In this document: positions 10,833-22,000 of the stretch, piece after piece
Position numbering within the stretch: the stretch's first letter is position 1
Layout of the letters: every line of letters begins with the position of its first letter
Origin: Archivesica marissinica
Taxonomy: Eukaryota > Mollusca > Bivalvia > Venerida > Vesicomyidae
Assembly: GCA_014843695.1 (NCBI GenBank)
Contig: CM026398.1
Coordinates: forward strand, 12,223,584-12,287,583
Direction of reading: 5' to 3'
Length of the DNA: 64,000 bases
Made by a program: the position numbers and the translations under genes
Notes under the pieces: model-generated
What the model saw: only the letters and a program-made list of their open reading frames with translations
Database searches by the model: none
Told to the model about the DNA's origin: nothing

Positions 10833-11353
10833 ATATATATATGATGGGCAGTATACTGCTTGCGTTTCCATGTGTGCGATATAGTGCTACGTATATATAT
10901 ATATATATATATGATGGGCAGTATACTGCTTACGTTTCCATGTGTGCGATATAGTGCTACGTATATATATATATATATATATATATGATGGGCAGTATAC
11001 TGCTTGCGTTTCAGTGTGTGCGATATAGTGCTATGTATATATATATATGATGGCCAGTATACTGCTTACGTTTCAGTGTGTGCGATATAGTGCTACGTAT
11101 ATATATATATATGATGGGCAGTATACTGCTTACGTTTCCATGTGTGCGATATAGTGCTACGTATATATATATATATATGATGGCCAGTATACTGCTTACG
11201 TTTCCATGTGTGCGATATAGTGCTACGTATATATATATATATATATGATGGCCAGTATACTGCTTGCATTTCCATGTGTGCGGTATAGTGCTACGTATAT
11301 ATATATATGATGGCCAGTATACTGCTTGCGTTTCCATGTGTGCGATATAGTGC

Positions 11354-11385
<32 letters not shown>

Positions 11386-11850
11386 ATACTGCTTGCGTTT
11401 CCGTGTGTGCGATATAGTGCTACGTATATATATATATATATATGATGGGCAGTATACTGCTTGCATTTCCATGTGTGCGATATAGTGCTACGTATATATA
11501 TATATATGATGGCCAGTATACTGCTTGCGTTTCCGTGTGTGCGATATAGTGCTACGTATATATATATATATGATGGCCAGTATACTGCTTGCATTTCCAT
11601 GTGTGCGGATATAGTGCTACGTATATATATATATATGATGGCCAGTATACTGCTTGCGTTTCAGTGTGTGCGATATAGTGCTACGTATATATATATATAT
11701 ATATATATATGATGGGCAGTATACTGCTTGCATTTCCGTGCGTGCGATATAGTGCTATGTATATATATATATATATATTATATATATGATGGGCAGTATA
11801 CTGCTTACGTTTCCGTGTGTGCGATATAGTGCTACGTATATATATATATG
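10832..11850. repeat. Minisatellite with (TA)n spacers, 60-77-base unit, about 15 copies
   Basis: Each unit has a conserved core running from ATGATGGGCAGTATACTGCT through CGTTTCCATGTGTGCGATAT to AGTGCTACG, followed by a (TA)n tract of variable length. Cores differ by a few substitutions, while the TA tract accounts for nearly all length change. The core holds the short palindrome CAGTATACTG. It abuts the 42-base array directly. Confidence 0.92.
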
Positions 11851-12117
11851 AATCTCCAGCAGTACTACTTTTGACTTCCGCTATGGACGAACACTCTAAT
11901 CACTGAGAGCTATACAATCAAGTATTCAGGGTCTCTAGGTGTGACCGATCTTATGTTAACAGTGCCTTCAGGCAGATATATCTTAATAATAAAAAAGAGG
12001 GCATGTTATTCAGACATACATGTACGTTAAATAATCTTGCAAGTAGTGGTAGTTATCTTTTATTAATTTCATTTCTCATTCAATTGTTTTCCTCTTCTGA
12101 CAAGCACACACATAATC

Positions 12118-13157
12118 TTTGGTCTCTAATCTATTATCACCAATCCTACAATATCTGGTCTCTAATCTATTATCACCAATCCTACAAACTCTGGTCTCTA
12201 ATCTATTATCACCAATCCTACAATATCTGGTCTCTAATCTAGTATCACCAATCCTACAATCGCTGGTCTCTAATCTATTATCACCAATCCTACAATCTCT
12301 GGTCTCTAATCTATTATCACCAATCCTACAATATCTGGTCTCTAATCTATTATCACCAATCCTACAATCTGCGGTCTCTAATCTATTATCACCAATCCTA
12401 CAATATCTGGTCTCTAATCTAGTATCACCAATCCTACAATCTCTGGTCTCTAATCTATTATCACCAATCCTACAATCTCTGGTCTCTAATCTATTATCAC
12501 CAATCCTACAATCGCTGGTCTCTAATCTATTATCACCAATCCTACAATCGCTGGTCTCTAATCTATTATCAACAATCCTACAATATCTGGTCTCTAATCT
12601 AGTATCACCAATCCTACAATATCTGGTCTCTAATCTAGTATCACCAATCCTACAATCTCTGGTCTCTAATCTATTATCACCAATCCTACAATCTCTGGTC
12701 TCTAATCTATTATCACCAATCCTACAATCGCTGGTCTCTAATCTATTATCACCAATCCTACAATCGCTGGTCTCTAATCTATTATCAACAATCCTACAAT
12801 ATCTGGTCTCTAATCTAGTATCACCAATCCTACAATATCTGGTCTCTAATCTAGTATCACCAATCCTACAATCTCTGGTCTCTAATCTATTATCACCAAT
12901 CCTACAATCTCTGGTCTCTAATCTATTATCACCAATCCTACAATCTCTGGTCTCTAATCTATTATCACCAATCCTACAATCTCTGGTCTCTAATCTATTA
13001 TCACCAATCCTACAATCGCTGGTCTCTAATCTAGTATCACCAATCCTACAATCTCTGGTCTCTAATCTATTATCACCAATCTCTGATCTCTAATCTAGTA
13101 TCACCAATCGTACAATCTCTGGTCTCTAATCTATTATCACCAATCCTACAATCTTTT
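12118..13157. repeat. Minisatellite, 36-base unit, about 29 copies
   Basis: The unit reads CTGGTCTCTAATCTATTATC plus ACCAATCCTACAATCT. Variants include CTAGTATC for CTATTATC and ATCGCT or ATATCT for ATCTCT. A block of these variants (12540-12660) recurs at 12780-12900, giving a higher-order repeat of roughly 240 bases. The 12-residue open frame SLVSNLLSPILQ is a by-product of the period. Confidence 0.93.
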
Positions 13158-13258
13158 GATATGATGCTAGTTAACCTCGTCGCTAGGAAATGGGGGTTAT
13201 CGTTTTTGGTTGCGTTTGTGTGCATACAGAATAAAAGCTCCAAAGTTGTTGATGTATT

Positions 13259-13508
13259 ATGAACATGGATCGCAAGTTCGATCCCCCGTCTGACCCTAAT
13301 AAAATTAACAGTCTTTCAGATGGGACTTTAAATCGAGGTCTCGTGTCGGTGCTTTACACCAAGCATGTAAAAGAACCAGAGGTGACTCTGAAATGGGTCT
13401 CTGTCTGTATCATTGCACTTTCCTCCAACATTCTAAAATGACTAACCTCTTCAGGAGGCGTCGCAAATATGGGCAACCGGTAGCGACGATAAATAAACGT
13501 AAAACACA
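13259..13508 (+). mobile_element. tRNA-derived SINE, family A, 5'-truncated
   Basis: It carries the family A body seen at 450-726: GATCGCAAGTTCGATCCCC (box B region), CAGTCTTTCAGATGGGACTT, GTAAAAGAACCAGAGG, CTGTCTGTATCATTGCACT and the tail GGGCAACCGGTAGCGACGAT followed by AAATAAACGTAAAACACA. The box A half of the tRNA head is missing or degraded. It lies just after the 36-base array. Confidence 0.82.
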
Positions 13509-14893
13509 TATTTTGACGAAAGGTTGTGTGTATTGAATGTTAGTTTAGGAGGAAATGATTTTATTTTGGGAGAAATCGGTCACGATCTTGTGTCACAGCT
13601 GTCAGTGAAATGTCGACTCGAAAACGAAGCAAGATAGACGTAATTTCAATGGAACGAACACCTGTGGATAGAAAACATCATATAACCATCCAAATAAGCA
13701 AGACTCAAGATTGAATCAATGTCAAGTGGAATCAATGTCAATCAATGTCACGTGGAATCAATGTCACGTGGAATCAATCAGTTGTTATTATGTCAAATAC
13801 CTAAGCACGAGTTTCATCTTTCCGAGTACTATTCTCTAATTTCTGTTGTTTTATTTGAAATAATACTTTATTTTCCTCCAAATTTGAAGAGCCTAAACGT
13901 CTGGTCTTGCACACGTATTATATATTATATGGGTTCCGTATATATATATATTGAGGTAACAAAAATAAGATTATTCGTTTAGAATGTACAGTCCGCGTCT
14001 TAATTTATATATTACAAATTACGATTGTTTATAACAATTAAGTGGTCGTTATAAAAAGTCGCATGCAAAATGGACCCATGTGTTAGCTTTCTGCTAGCAC
14101 TGGTATTAATGTATAGCTAGTCTTCCAGGTTTCTGTAGAAACAATAATGTTTCAATAGAAGCTTTATAAGTCGCAGTCAAGCAAGAAACTGCTTATTAGT
14201 GAAACAGCATAATATAATGAATAGTTCATTAATATTCATAAGATGTGCATTAATATTCATAAGATAGATTCGCTAACATTCATAATATTGGGTAATAAAT
14301 GCCATCTGTTGCTGCAGAATAATATTGATTAGATTCTGTTTTTGATATCCATTTTCCGGGCCAGTATCGACATCCGGCAGCAGTAGTATAGACCTACACG
14401 TCCAACATAGTAATTAAAAGCGTCATGTTTGCACTCCTGATAATAACATGTATTGATCAATGATATTATAACTACAAACACCACTTCATTTGGGTGTATT
14501 TAATACAAATTTATATCCTATTTGCTCTAATTAGAAGTTGTGTCTAAAACTGTTCTTTTTCAATGTCGAAAAGCAATAATGTATGATTTAGCCCGGTGGA
14601 TGTGTCTCCGGTCGATGTGTGTCTCGTGGATGTGTCTCCGGTGGATGTGTCTCCTTGACAACATAGGTGGGGTTAATACACATTTATTTTTGCTCGATTG
14701 CGAAACAAGCTTTTACAACGTTAAATTCATCGCCAAGGAGACGTGATCGTCACGTGAGAGCGAGAAGAAGCACCGTGGAATAGATGGTGTGCGACATGGA
14801 ACATGAAAACCTTACCCTATCTATAGACATATCTGACAAAACCTTGGGAAAACATTCGGTCAAATAAAAACTTTATAATCAAACATTTACACT
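13509..14893. other. Unassigned stretch with minor tandem repeats
   Basis: Small local repeats are visible. GTGGAATCAATGTCA units lie at about 13716-13782, TTAATATTCATAAGAT units at about 14228-14285, and GTGGATGTGTCTCCG units at about 14597-14655. A SINE tail-like piece (CGATTGCGAAACAAGC) lies near 14695-14711. A 34-codon open frame starting MSTRKRSKIDVI (13612) has no splice or homology support. Nothing else is seen. Confidence 0.5.
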
Positions 14894-15444
14894 TTAAAGC
14901 GACATTACATCGCAAAAAGCCAAACAAAATGCATTGTTCACGTATGCCCTATATATGCATGTCTACTACAAATTCTTCCGAATACATTCGAACACAAATA
15001 TTGAATCAATAAACATTGTGTTTGTGGTCTACAAACTTTCAAAAGTGAATGTAGGATTTCATATACCGGTCATCCATGCTCCTGAATTGACATTTCTTTG
15101 TCATTGTAGTCAATACTAAACGCGTCAAGCATTGATACTGTCGTTTAGAAATAATAAATTTAACTAAGATTAGTCTACAAATAAATATGTATAGGCACAC
15201 ATGTGAGATATAACGGTAAATCTGTATCATAAATCTGGTTATTCGGGATACACAGGTTGTATTACACATGCATGTCGACCCTGTATACATTATTTTGTTA
15301 TGTTACCGCATATTTGACGCATGTTTATTAGTTGAAATACTCATTTTTTGAGGCAAATATTTGGTGGGGGGGGGGGAGTATACCATATAATAGGAAATTA
15401 TATTCTGTATACATTTGTGTTTCACTGATGTAGTGTCGCTTTAA
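14894..15444. mobile_element. MITE with AAAGCGACAYTACATC terminal inverted repeats
   Basis: The left end reads TTAAAGCGACATTACATCG. The right end, on the opposite strand, reads TTAAAGCGACACTACATCA. There is no coding frame. A second, inverted, incomplete copy is recognisable at about 48130-48546 from the shared blocks around TGATACTGTCGTTTAGA and GAGATATAACGGTAAAT. A run of about 13 G lies near 15365. Superfamily is not assigned. Confidence 0.75.
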
Positions 15445-15669
15445 TTATACTGCTGTTTTCGGGGTGACGTTATATGCAGGATACATAACATAAAACAATA
15501 ATTGTCGACCTTAGTTACAAAAATCACTCAATGTTAGATGTATATACCAAATATATACAAATCCAACGTTAGATGTATATACCAAATATATACAAATCCT
15601 ACGTTAGATGTATATACCAACTATTAGATGTATATACCAAATATATACAAATCCAACGTTAGATGTATA

Positions 15670-17168
15670 CTGAGTCAAAAAAGAAACGATACCTGGTGTT
15701 TATGTGTCTATAATTTCAACATTTATTAAGAAAATTCTTTGAAAATTCATAAGATGATAGTCCAACATATTTGAAAGAGGAGCACATAAAGCATAATGAG
15801 CCTCCGAAACTGTCTGCTGCGTGATGACGTAATTCGTCGGACAGGGGTCTAATGGAGTTTTCACACAGACGTCAATACCGAGTATGGGCACCATTTGCGT
15901 CTCTCACTGCAATGCACCACCGTCGCATCGAACGGAAGAGTGTCTGAATCTCTTGCTGGTCAATATGTGTCCATGACGCAAAACATCCCTCAGTTGGTTT
16001 AACGTTACCGGCTGACACGGCGGTCTAACGTATCCCACAAATGTTCTATGGGTGACAAGTCTGGTGACAAAGCAGGCCACGGCAGGGTTTCAATATTGTT
16101 CTGCTCCAATAATGTGGTGGAAATCCAAGCAGTATGACACCTGGCGTTGTCCTGTTGGAACAGTGTGACGTTTCTGTTGGCGTTAAAGAACGGCACAACA
16201 ACTGGCGCAAGGATCTCATCACAGTACCACTGGGCGTTTAGGTTCCTGTCCACCACTAACAGTTCAGTGCGACTGCCGAAGGTGATACCGCCCCACGCCA
16301 TAACGCTTCCGCCCCCGAACAGATCGACCTGACGTACACATGCGTCAGCGTAACGTTCACCGCGTCTGCGATATACCCACTCTCTGCCATCCGCTCGACA
16401 CAAACAGAACCGTGATTCATCGCTAAACATCACCGAATTCCACTGTAACCAAGTCCAGCGAGCACGTTCCATCGTCCATTCCCGCCGTACGTCACGGTGA
16501 CGTCGTGTCAGGATGGGTCCAACGTATGGCCGATAGGCACGAATGCCACGTTCACCGAGCCGGTTCCTGACTGTTTGTGCACTGATGCGATTGTTGGTCA
16601 TCCCAGGAGTAACGGCAGCTGTGTGCGTAGCAGATAGGAACCGGTCCCGTAAATGTTACGTCCGAATGTGACGGTCCTGTTCACGCGTCGTCACACGTGG
16701 TCGACCAGATCTTGGACGGTCGTCCACCAATACATGTGTTCGATAACGTCGAAGTAGACGTGTTATCGTGATCCGCGTAACCCCGAGTCGATTTGCGACG
16801 TCACGCTGACGTAAACCGCCGTCAATCATGCCAATGGCACGCATTCTCTGATTGCGGTTTAGCCTAGGCATTTTGTTAGAGGTAACAATGGGTATGTAAG
16901 GTGTTTTTCCTCGATGATAATGCAATACCAGTACAATAAACCGGTTTTCCGATTTGTACATGTGTAGGAAGTAGTCTTTGTTGAGGAGCACGTGCAAATC
17001 GGAAATTTGGCGTTCCTGGATTATCGGGTGTTTATTTACCTGTGTTTATGGTTGGCTGACGTTGCAATAAGATACCTGGTACTGATACGTAATAATATAT
17101 TAAACCTTTCTATGGTTTTATCCGTTTTACGTCATTTTAAGTTTGGTATCGTTTCTTTTTTGACTCAG
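15670..17168 (-). mobile_element. Tc1/mariner transposon, 1,499 bases
   Basis: Terminal inverted repeats start CTGAGTCAAAAAAGAAACGA and match over about 25 bases. TA dinucleotides flank both ends (15668-15669 and 17169-17170); the target may be counted as TA or TATA because it lies in a TATATA tract. The element encodes one minus-strand transposase, now disrupted. It is inserted into a small tandem array, which dates it after the array. Confidence 0.95.
15872..16871 (-). pseudogene. Tc1-family transposase, one nonsense codon and one frameshift
   Basis: Tc1 transposases bind the element ends through two N-terminal helix-turn-helix domains and cut and join DNA with a DD34E catalytic triad. The frame starts MPRLNRNQRMRAIG at 16871. 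The first HTH spans roughly residues 5-45, and a GRPR-type motif (RPRSGRPR) lies at 52-59. TAA at 16656-16658 interrupts codon 72, and the same frame continues immediately with Tc1-like sequence. The catalytic residues are all present: D151 in FSDESRF, D241 in LFQQDNARCH and E276 in SPIEHLWD, with 34 residues between the last two. After residue 288 the frame closes at 16005. The usual C-terminus continues in a different frame (EIQTLFRSMRR and GAHTRY, stop at 15872-15874), so there is one frameshift near 15990-16005. Total length is close to the usual 340 residues. It is probably a young, recently inactivated copy. Confidence 0.93.
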
Positions 17169-17384
17169 TATATATACCAAATATATACAAATCCAACGTT
17201 AGATGTATATACCAAATATATACAAATCCTACGTTAGATGTATATACCAACTATTAGATGTATATACCAAATATATACAAATCCAACGTTAGATGTATAT
17301 ACCAAATATATACAAATCCTACATGTGACTGAAATGATGAAAAAATACACACTAATTTACACTGATGTGGAGAAAGCCCTACCC

Positions 17385-17545
17385 CATACAATAAACTGGA
17401 ATGATGAAAACCCTACCCCATACAATAAACTGGAATGAAGAAAACCCTTCCCCATACAATAAATTGGAATGATGAAAACCCTACCCCATACAATAAACTG
17501 GAATGATGAAAACAGACCCCATACAATAAACTGGAATGATGAAAA
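17385..17545. repeat. Tandem repeat, about 32-35-base unit, about 5 copies
   Basis: Units of CATACAATAAACTGGAATGA plus TGAAAACCCTACCC, with small deletions in the later copies (ACAGACC in place of CCCTACC). Confidence 0.85.
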
Positions 17546-17744
17546 CAGACCACATAAGGCTGCACATCCTCAGTAATCTTTACATAAGAACAGTCGCCCA
17601 CCCAGGGAATGTATAGCATACAGAAAGACACATGTTCCTCGCGCAGTATTTGCCCAATGAAGTACTAATTCACTGCATGTTCATAAAACAATCTGCAGAA
17701 GGTAGCGTGTCAGGAAACACTATTGGGATCCGATGTACTGTTAT

Positions 17745-17935
17745 ACACATTTATTTTAGTTCGATTGCGAAACAAGTCTTAGAACTTATATTAATCACTT
17801 TCGAGACCTCATTCCTGATGGAATGCATTGCCACGAGGGAGAAGAGGCATGTGTAATTTAAATGCATTACCTAAGGGCACCAGCGTATGGCTCCAGTGGG
17901 GTGCGAACCACTGCACTATCACGACTTCCGTGTAC
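17745..17935 (-). mobile_element. tRNA-derived SINE, family C
   Basis: On the minus strand it starts near GTACACGGAAGTCGTGATAG and has a box A-like TGATAGTGCAGTGG and a box B-like GTTCGCACCCC. The body includes GGAATGAGGTCTCGAAAGTG, and the tail is GACTTGTTTCGCAATCG plus an A/T-rich end. The tail resembles that of family B. Other pieces of this family lie at 39712-39840 (minus) and 40167-40610 (plus, interrupted). Confidence 0.75.
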
Positions 17936-18017
17936 CGTGTAGTATTGTAGAGTTTTAGAACCAATCAAGCACAACATCATTTTTAAATAAGAATTGTTTT
18001 TCTTTCACAACCTGCAA

Positions 18018-18915
18018 TTATAGTGTTTGTGTACACACGATTCATGTACACTATGTTTAATCCAGGGCCCACAATCTCGATGCCAACACCTCGTAACCTG
18101 TTTGTGTACACACGATTCATGTACACTATGTTTAATCCAGAGCCCACACTCTCGATGCCAACACCTCGTAACCTGTTTGTGTACACACGATTCATGTACA
18201 CTATGTTTGTGTACACACGATTCATGTACACTATGTTTAATCCAGAGCCCACACTCTCGATGCCAACACCTCGTAACCTGTTTGTGTACACACGATTCAT
18301 GTACACTATGTTTGTGTACACACGATTCATGTACACTATGTTTAATGCAGGGCCCACAATCTCGATGCCAACACCTCGTAACCTGTTTGTGTACACACGA
18401 TTCATGTACACTATGTTTGTGTACACATGATTCATGTACACTATGTTTGTGTACACATGATTGATGTACACTATGTTTGTGTACACACGATTCATGTACA
18501 CTATGTTTGTGTACACACGATTCATGTACACTATGTTTAATGCAGGGCCCACAATCTCGATGCCAACACCTCGTAACCTGTTTGTGTACACACGATTCAT
18601 GTACACTATGTTTAATCCAGGGCCCACAATCTCGATGCCAACACCTCGTAACCTGTTTATGTACACACGATTCATGTACACTATGTTTAATCCAGGGCCC
18701 ACAATCTCGATGCCAACACCTCGTAACCTGTTTGTGTACACACGATTCATGTACACTATGTTTAATCCAGGGCCCACAATCTCGATGCCAACACCTCGTA
18801 ACCTGTTTGTGTACACACGATTCATGTACACTATGTTTGTGTACACACGATTCATGTACACTATGTTTAATCCAGGGCCCACAATCTCAATGCCAACATC
18901 TCGTAACCTGTTTGG
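18018..18915. repeat. Composite minisatellite of 30-base and 45-base modules
   Basis: Module a (30 bases) is TTTGTGTACACACGATTCAT plus GTACACTATG. Module b (45 bases) is TTTAATCCAGGGCCCACAAT plus CTCGATGCCAACACCTCGTAACCTG. They alternate as a-b, but a is sometimes repeated 2-5 times in a row while b never follows b. Both modules are multiples of 3, so long open frames arise on both strands without coding meaning. Confidence 0.93.
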
Positions 18916-19039
18916 GTATGTATGGGTTCAAAATGGCCGAAATCACACCATAGTCTGGATTTTCTTTTGTCACAAAGGGGGACCGGGGACTCGGGGACAT
19001 ACACTAATAAGACGTGTCACACAGATATAGTGGAAGGTA

Positions 19040-22000
19040 TATGAGGAGGTCCTCCAGTAAGAGAAGACATGTGTGTATGCAGAAATAAGGAGATTCTCCA
19101 GTAAGAGAAGACATGTGTGTATGCAGAAATAAGGAGATTCTACATTAAGAGAAGACATGAGTGTATGCAGAAATAAGGAGTGTGTACAGTAGAGAAGACA
19201 TGTGTGTATGCAGAAATAAGGAGTATACAGTAAGAGAAGACATGTGTGTATGCAGAAATAAGGAGTATACAGTAAGAGAAGACATGTGTGTATGCAGAAA
19301 TAAGGAGTATACAGTAAGAGAAGACATGCGTGCATGCAGAAATAAGGAGTGTGTATAGTAAGAGAAGACATGCGTGCATGCAGAAATAAGGAGTATACAG
19401 TAAGAGAAGACATATGTGCATACAGAAATAAGGAGTATACAGTAAGAGAAGACATGTGTGTATGCAGAAATAAGGAGTATACAGTAAGAGAAGACAAATG
19501 TGCATACAGAAATAAGGAGTATACAGTAAGAGAAGACATGTGTGTATGCAGAAATAAGGAGTATACAGTAAGAGAAGACATGTGTGTATGCAGAAATAAG
19601 GAGAACACAGTAAGAGAAGACATGTGTGCATACAGAAATAAGGAGTGTGTACAGTAAGAGAAGACATATGTGCATGCAGAAATAAGGAGTGTGTACAGTA
19701 AGAGAAGACATGTGTGTATGCAGAAATAAGGAGTGTGTACAGTAAGAGAAGACATGTGTGTATGCAGAAATAAGGAGTGTACAGTAAGAGAAGACATGTG
19801 TGCATGCAGAAATAAGGAGTGTGTACAGTAAGAGAAGACATATGTGTATGCAGAAATAAGGAGTGCACAGTAAGAGAAGACATGTGTGCATACAGAAATA
19901 AGGAGTGTGTACAGTAAGAGAAGAGATGCGTGCATGCAGAAATAAGGAGTATGTACAGTAAGAGAAGACATGTGTGCATGCAGAAATAAGGAGTGTGTAC
20001 AGTAAGAGAAGACATGTGTGCATGCAGAAATAAGGAGTGTGTACAGTAAGAGAAGACATGTGTGTATGCAGAAATAAGGAGTGTGTACAGTAAGAGAAGA
20101 CATGTGTGCATGCAGAAATAAGGAGTGTACAGTAAGAGAAGACATGTGTGTATGCAGAAATAAGGAGTGTACAGTAAGAGAAGACATGTGTGCATACAGA
20201 AATAAGGAGTGTACAGTAAGAGAAGACATGTGTGCATGCAGAAATAAGGAGTGTACAGTAAGAGAAGACATGTGTGTATGCAGAAATAAGGAGTATACAG
20301 TAAGAGAAGACATGTGTGCATACAGAAATAAGGAGTGTGTACAGTAAGAGAAGACATATGTGCATGCAGAAATAAGGAGTGTGTACAGTAAGAGAAGACA
20401 TATGTGTATGCAGAAATAAGGAGTGTACAGTAAGAGAAGACATGTGTGCATACAGAAATAAGGAGTGTGTACAGTAAGAGAAGACATGCGTGCATGCAGA
20501 AATAAGGAGTATGTACAGTAAGAGAAGACATGTGTGCATGCAGAAATAAGGAGTGTGTACAGTAAGAGAAGACATGTGTGCATGCAGAAATAAGGAGTGT
20601 GTACAGTAAGAGAAGACATGTGTGTATGCAGAAATAAGGAGTGTGTACAGTAAGAGAAGACATGTGTGCATGCAGAAATAAGGAGTGTGTACAGTAAGAG
20701 AAGACATGTGTGCATGCAGAAATAAGGAGTATGTACAGTAAGAGAAGACATGTGTGCATGCAGAAATAAGGAGTGTTTACAGTAAGAGAAGACATGTGTG
20801 CATGCAGAAATAAGGAGTGTGTACAGTAAGAGAAGACATGTGTGCATGCAGAAATAAGGAGTGTACAGTAAGAGAAGACGTGTGTGTATGCAGAAATAAG
20901 GAGGTGTACAGTAAGAGAAGACATGTGTGCATGCAGAAATAAGGAGTGTACAGTAAGAGAAGACATGTGTGCATGCAGAAATAAGGAGTGTACAGTAAGA
21001 GAAGACATGTGTGTATGCAGAAATAAGGAGTGTACAGTAAGAGAAGACATGTGTGTATGCAGAAATAAGGAGTGTGTACAGTAAGAGAAGACATGTGTGC
21101 ATGCAGAAATAAGGAGTGTACAGTAAGAGAAGACATGTGTGTATGCAGAAATAAGGAGTGTACAGTAAGAGAAGACATGTGTGCATGCAGAAATAAGGAG
21201 TGTGTACAGTAAGAGAAGACATGTGTGCATGCAGAAATAAGGAGTGTACAGTAAGAGAAGACGTGTGTATGCAGAAATAAGAGTGTGTACAGTAAGAGAA
21301 GACATATGTGCATGCAGAAATAAGAGGATTCTACAGTAAGAGAAGACATATGTGTATGCAGAAATAAGGAGTGTACAGTAAGAGAAGACATGTGTGCATA
21401 CAGAAATAAGGAGTGTACAGTAAGAGAAGACATGTGTGCATACAGAAATAAGGAGTGTACAGTAAGAGAAGACATATGTGCATGCAGAAATAAGGAGTGT
21501 ACAGTAAGAGAAGACATGTGTGCATGCAGAAATAAGGAGTGTACAGTAAGAGAAGACATGTGTGCATGCAGAAATAAGGTGTGTACAGTAAGAGAAGACA
21601 TGTGTGTATGCAGAAATAAGGAGTGTGTACAGTAAGAGAAGACATGTGTGCATGCAGAAATAAGGAGTATGTACAGTAAGAGAAGACATGTGTGCATGCA
21701 GAAATAAGGAGTGTGTACAGTAAGAGAAGACATGTGTGCATGCAGAAATAAGGAGTGTACAGTAAGAGAAGACATATGTGTGCATACAGAAATAAGGAGT
21801 GTACAGTAAGAGAAGACGTGTGTATGCAGAAATAAGGAGTGTTACAGTAAGAGAAGACATGTGTGCATGCAGAAATAAGGAGTATGTACAGTAAGAGAAG
21901 ACATGTGTGTATGCAGAAATAAGGAGTGTGTACAGTAAGAGAAGACATGTGTGCATGCAGAAATAAGGAGTGTGTACAGTAAGAGAAGACATGTGTGCAT

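Larger units (their letters stand above)
15533..17322. repeat. 35-base tandem array split by a Tc1 element
   Basis: Units of about 35 bases (GTTAGATGTATATACCAAAT followed by ATATACAAATCCAAC) fill 15533-15669 and resume at 17169-17322 on the other side of the Tc1 element. Before the insertion it would have been one array of about eight units. Confidence 0.88.

Noticed and set aside
7869..10871. 1,000-codon minus-strand open frame with repeats such as HVLVFVATPFMPTT
   Set aside because: It is the translation of a 42-base satellite that is also open on the plus strand. There is no domain, signal peptide or splice context, and unit variants do not respect this frame.
12119..13093. 324-codon frame of SLVSNLLSPILQ repeats, superficially leucine-rich-repeat-like
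   Set aside because: The 12-residue period follows from the 36-base satellite unit and lacks the LRR consensus spacing.
13612..13716. 34-codon frame beginning MSTRKRSKIDVISM, like a basic N-terminus
   Set aside because: Ends at a stop without a donor site, and lies between a SINE and a small tandem repeat; no support beyond the ATG.
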